A stretch of 8,313 nt of DNA from Balneolia bacterium (GTDB lineage Bacteria > Bacteroidota > Rhodothermia > Balneolales > Cyclonatronaceae), in assembly GCA_003567135.1 (NCBI GenBank), contig PXAI01000098.1, positions 1-8,313 on the forward strand, in the 5' to 3' direction. Numbering within the stretch: the stretch's first letter is position 1; each line of letters starts with the position of its first letter. Below the pieces are notes generated by a model. That model was not told where the DNA came from. It did no database searches and saw only the letters and a list, made by a program, of their open reading frames with translations. Below are positions 6,044 to 8,313 of this stretch, one piece after another. Both the position numbers and the translations under genes were made by a program.

Positions 6044-7033
6044 GTGAACACGAAAACAGACAGATTATCAGCCCTTATAGAAACCGGGCTTCAGCGAACA
6101 GAAATACCGCAAACACCAAAGAGCCTCTACGATCCGATACGCTATATTTTGCACATGGGCGGGAAGCGGCTGCGTCCCCGTCTTGTTTTGATTGGTTGCG
6201 GATTAGCCGGCGGTGATCCTGAAAAAGCCGTTCCGGCCGCCATGTCGGTTGAGCTGCTTCATAACTTTACGCTCATTCACGATGATATTATGGATCAGGC
6301 GGAATCCCGCAGAGGCAAACCTACGGTTCATATGCGCTGGGACACATCTGCTGCCATTCTGAGCGGCGACTCCATGTTTGCGCTCGCCATGGCGCAGCTC
6401 GATTTTTACACGGCTGAAAACGGGTTTACTCCGGAAACCGGCCTTCGACTTTACCGGGATTTTTCCCAGGCGAGCATTACCGTTTGCGAAGGCCAGGCGA
6501 TGGATATGGATTTCGAGGCGTCGCTTGAAGTCAGCCTTGACGATTATCTGGAGATGATCCGCTGTAAAACGGCGGCCTTAATTCAAACCTCGCTTACAAT
6601 GGGCGGCTCAGTTGCAGAGGCTGATGAGGAAACGATTCACGAACTGGGACAGATTGGCCTCGATGCCGGAATCGCGTTTCAGATTCAGGATGACCTGCTC
6701 GATGCCACCGCCGATCCCGATAAATTCGGAAAACGAAAGGGTGGGGATATCTACGAAGGCAAGAAAACATGGCTGACAATTCAGCTGCTGAACCGCCTGA
6801 GCGGAGAAGAAAAATCGAAGGTTGAACAAATTCTGCAAAATCGCGCGTCAACTGCGCAAGATGTTGAAGGGGTGATCCGTTTGTATGAGGAACACGGCGT
6901 AATATCTGATGCCGTTGATGCGATAAAAAATCGTTATATTTCCTGCTTGGAAAGATTAGACCATTTTCCCGATTCCACGTTTAAAGATGAGATCAGAATT
7001 CTGATGGATAAGCTGACGAAAAGGGAAAATTGA
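6044..7033 (+). CDS. Polyprenyl synthetase (FPP/GGPP synthase type)
   Basis: Condenses IPP with allylic diphosphates to give short prenyl diphosphates, the precursors of carrier lipid, quinone side chains and carotenoids. It has 329 residues and is all-helical by family. Motifs: GGKRLRP (39-45), first Asp-rich motif DDIMD (80-84), the RRGKPTVH segment (89-96), GQAMDMDFE (150-158), CKTAALI (174-180), second Asp-rich motif QDDLLD (215-220) and GKKTWLT (239-245). The first motif is DDxxD without the two-residue insertion of typical bacterial FPP synthases. The residue five before it is Phe75 and the one four before is Thr76. An aromatic at -5 limits chain length, as in archaeal GGPP synthase, so a C15-C20 product is more likely than a long-chain one. 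The start is a GTG at 6044; the N-terminus aligns with family expectation and no nearby in-frame ATG exists. It follows fni by 12 bases. Confidence 0.92.
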   Translation: MNTKTDRLSALIETGLQRTEIPQTPKSLYDPIRYILHMGGKRLRPRLVLIGCGLAGGDPEKAVPAAMSVELLHNFTLIHDDIMDQAESRRGKPTVHMRWDTSAAILSGDSMFALAMAQLDFYTAENGFTPETGLRLYRDFSQASITVCEGQAMDMDFEASLEVSLDDYLEMIRCKTAALIQTSLTMGGSVAEADEETIHELGQIGLDAGIAFQIQDDLLDATADPDKFGKRKGGDIYEGKKTWLTIQLLNRLSGEEKSKVEQILQNRASTAQDVEGVIRLYEEHGVISDAVDAIKNRYISCLERLDHFPDSTFKDEIRILMDKLTKREN

Positions 7034-7062
7034 TTATCAGTCATTATTAAAACGTACATTTA
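7030..7062 (+). promoter_or_regulatory. Possible weak promoter before bamD
   Basis: In the 42-base gap before bamD, TACATTTA (7055-7062) resembles the Bacteroidota -7 element TAnnTTTG except for the final base, and a TTG lies upstream at 7030-7032, 22 bases away. If used, transcription would start only a few bases before the TTG start codon at 7076, giving a very short leader. The region is simply AT-rich, so chance is a strong alternative and bamD may instead be read through from the prenyl synthase gene. Confidence 0.2.
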
Positions 7063-7075
7063 AATTAGCCCGGCC

Positions 7076-7891
7076 TTGAATTTCAGTATCAAGCTCTCTC
7101 TCTTTCTCCTTTCAGTCATCGTCCTTTCAGCCTGTACCTCTAGTTCACTGATTCGCCCCGGCGACTCTCTCGAAGTTGCCTTTGATAAAGCGATGGATCA
7201 GTACGAGCGAGAACGCTTTGGTGACGCCGCACGTGCTTTTGAAACCGTCATTTCTGTCGGCAGAGGAACCGACATCGGACAGCGCTCCCAGTTTCTGCTG
7301 GCGGAGAGCTACTATAAAGACAGGCAGTTTATTGTTGCCGCTTCAGAATTCCAGCGCTATCACAGCTTCTTCCCAAGATCAGAACGCGCCGCTGAAGCAC
7401 TTTTTATGGAAGGACATTCGTACTATCGCCTGAGTCCGCGCTTCAACCTAGATCAGTCTGATTCTTATCGCGCTATCGAAACTTTCCAGCTTTTCCTGAG
7501 CCGTCACCCGTCATCCGACAAAGCATCCGAGGCGGCTGATTACATCGATGAACTTCGCGACAAACTTGCCCGTAAACAGTTTGAAGCCGGCGAACAGTAC
7601 CTCAGGCTCCGCCATTTTGAAGCCGCCGCTATCTACTACGGTCTGGTCGTGGAGCGCTTCCCTGAAACAAAATGGGCCGAAATGGCACTGGCAAATCAGA
7701 TTAACGCCTACAATCTTTATGCTGAAAACAGTGTAGAAGCAAGAATGGCAGAGCGTTTTCAGAAAGCAATCGACTCCTATGAAACCTATATTCAGCTGTT
7801 TCCACGCGGAGAAAACAGAGAAGATGCCGAAGCTTTCTACGATCGTGCTCAGCAGGGATTTAGCCGGGCTTCCCAGCAGGCTCAGAATTAA
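7076..7891 (+). CDS. bamD: BamD-like outer-membrane assembly lipoprotein
   Basis: BamD is the essential TPR lipoprotein of the BAM complex, which inserts beta-barrel proteins into the outer membrane. The 271 residues begin with a lipoprotein signal peptide: a short N-region with Lys6, a hydrophobic stretch (about 8-17) and the lipobox LSAC with Cys20 as the lipidated residue. The residue after it is Thr, not Asp, consistent with outer-membrane sorting. The rest is TPR-like helical repeats, about residues 34-60, 68-97, 104-146, 165-197 and 201-243. Family-typical phrases include YYKDRQFIVAASEFQRYHSFFP and the fourth-repeat LRLRHFEAAAIYYGLVVERFPETKWAEMA. The start is TTG at 7076: an in-frame stop at 7061-7063 leaves no upstream ATG, and starting later would remove the signal peptide. 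A general tetratricopeptide lipoprotein is the alternative, but order, length and signal fit BamD well. nadD follows after two bases. Confidence 0.88.
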   Translation: MNFSIKLSLFLLSVIVLSACTSSSLIRPGDSLEVAFDKAMDQYERERFGDAARAFETVISVGRGTDIGQRSQFLLAESYYKDRQFIVAASEFQRYHSFFPRSERAAEALFMEGHSYYRLSPRFNLDQSDSYRAIETFQLFLSRHPSSDKASEAADYIDELRDKLARKQFEAGEQYLRLRHFEAAAIYYGLVVERFPETKWAEMALANQINAYNLYAENSVEARMAERFQKAIDSYETYIQLFPRGENREDAEAFYDRAQQGFSRASQQAQN

Positions 7892-7893
7892 GG

Positions 7894-8313
7894 GTGTCCG
7901 GCAAAACGATCAGAAGGACAGGAATTTTCGGGGGATCATTTGATCCTCCCCATAAAGGACACCTTAGTATCGTAAAATCATGGATCAGAGCCGGAGCTTT
8001 CGACCGGCTGATGATCATTCCGGCGATGCTATCCCCGCACAAAAAAACCGGATATCAGGCTTCTTTCGGTCACCGAGTCGAAATGTGCCGCATTGCCTTC
8101 AGCGGTGTACCTAAGGCAGAGATTTCTGAAATCGAGAAAGACCTCCCGATCCCCAGTTATACCCTTAAGACGGTTGACGAACTTATTCGTACCTATCCTG
8201 AAGACGACTTTTTTCTTTGCATAGGATCAGATTCACTTGAGACGATTTCATCCTGGTATAAATCAGATCAGCTGCTTGAGAAAACGGGGCTTATGGTAGC
8301 ACAAAGGCCGGGA
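7894..8313 (+). CDS. nadD: NadD, nicotinate-nucleotide adenylyltransferase (N-terminal part)
   Basis: Transfers AMP from ATP to nicotinate mononucleotide, giving deamido-NAD in NAD biosynthesis. The window ends inside the gene: 140 codons are visible of a family usually about 190-215 long. The nucleotidyltransferase signature GIFGGSFDPPHKGHL is at residues 10-24, including the HxGH-type phosphate-binding element (His20 to His23). Further matches are IIPAMLSPHKK (about 43-53), HRVEMC (61-66), SYTLKTVDEL (92-101) and CIGSDSLETISSW (111-123), all in NadD order. The C-terminal ISSTxIR-type motif lies beyond the edge and cannot be checked. The start is taken as GTG at 7894, nine codons before the signature. 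No ATG is available, because the frame meets bamD's end immediately upstream. A GG directly precedes the GTG, too close for a normal Shine-Dalgarno. Only two bases separate it from bamD, so the two are surely one transcript. Confidence 0.93.
   Translation, partial: MSGKTIRRTGIFGGSFDPPHKGHLSIVKSWIRAGAFDRLMIIPAMLSPHKKTGYQASFGHRVEMCRIAFSGVPKAEISEIEKDLPIPSYTLKTVDELIRTYPEDDFFLCIGSDSLETISSWYKSDQLLEKTGLMVAQRPG

Noticed and set aside
6594..6851. Overlapping - strand frames opposite the prenyl synthase gene
   Set aside because: They are fully nested in a gene with both Asp-rich motifs intact and have no recognisable product.
7860..8042. Sixty-codon - strand frame across the bamD-nadD junction
   Set aside because: It overlaps the conserved NadD signature and the bamD 3' end; it is a shadow frame.

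Overview
The window carries eleven genes, all on the + strand and tightly packed. The longest gap without a gene is about 105 bases (4904-5008), so there is no gene desert. I see no tRNA, rRNA, CRISPR array, insertion sequence or other mobile element. The gene content points to a Gram-negative of the Bacteroidota/Balneolota/Rhodothermota group. The reasons are a DUF2480-family gene inside a Suf operon, weak or absent Shine-Dalgarno sequences, a BamD lipoprotein (so an outer membrane), and a SufU-type rather than SufE-type sulfur acceptor. Placement below that level, for example Balneolaceae, is a guess.

Region 1 (1-4141) is the 3' part of a SUF iron-sulfur cluster assembly operon. It holds the C-terminal part of sufD (entering from the left edge), sufS (cysteine desulfurase), sufU (sulfur acceptor), an Nfu-type cluster carrier, a SufA/IscA-type carrier, and a DUF2480-family protein. 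Junctions are tight: sufD and sufS overlap by an ATGA, sufS and sufU overlap by about 20 bases, and later gaps are 60, 43 and 15 bases. SufS supplies persulfide sulfur, SufU accepts it, the SufBCD scaffold (sufB and sufC presumably lie just upstream) builds the cluster, and Nfu and SufA pass it to client proteins. DUF2480 has no known function. Its position, its three Cys/acidic motifs and an apparent internal duplication make it the most interesting item here.

Region 2 (4148-4903) is one classical short-chain dehydrogenase/reductase of unknown substrate, six bases behind the DUF2480 gene.

Region 3 (5009-7033) is an isoprenoid pair: type 2 isopentenyl-diphosphate isomerase (fni, FMN-dependent) followed 12 bases later by a trans-prenyltransferase of the FPP/GGPP synthase type. 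Together they convert IPP to DMAPP and condense both into allylic diphosphates. The 105-base gap before fni is the most plausible place for an internal promoter.

Region 4 (7076-8313) holds bamD (outer-membrane assembly lipoprotein) and, two bases later, the first 140 codons of nadD (nicotinate-nucleotide adenylyltransferase), which runs off the right edge. The last three genes appear to use non-ATG starts (GTG, TTG, GTG).

Overall this is mostly conserved housekeeping DNA. The candidate for something undescribed is the DUF2480 protein as a possible accessory factor of the SUF machine.
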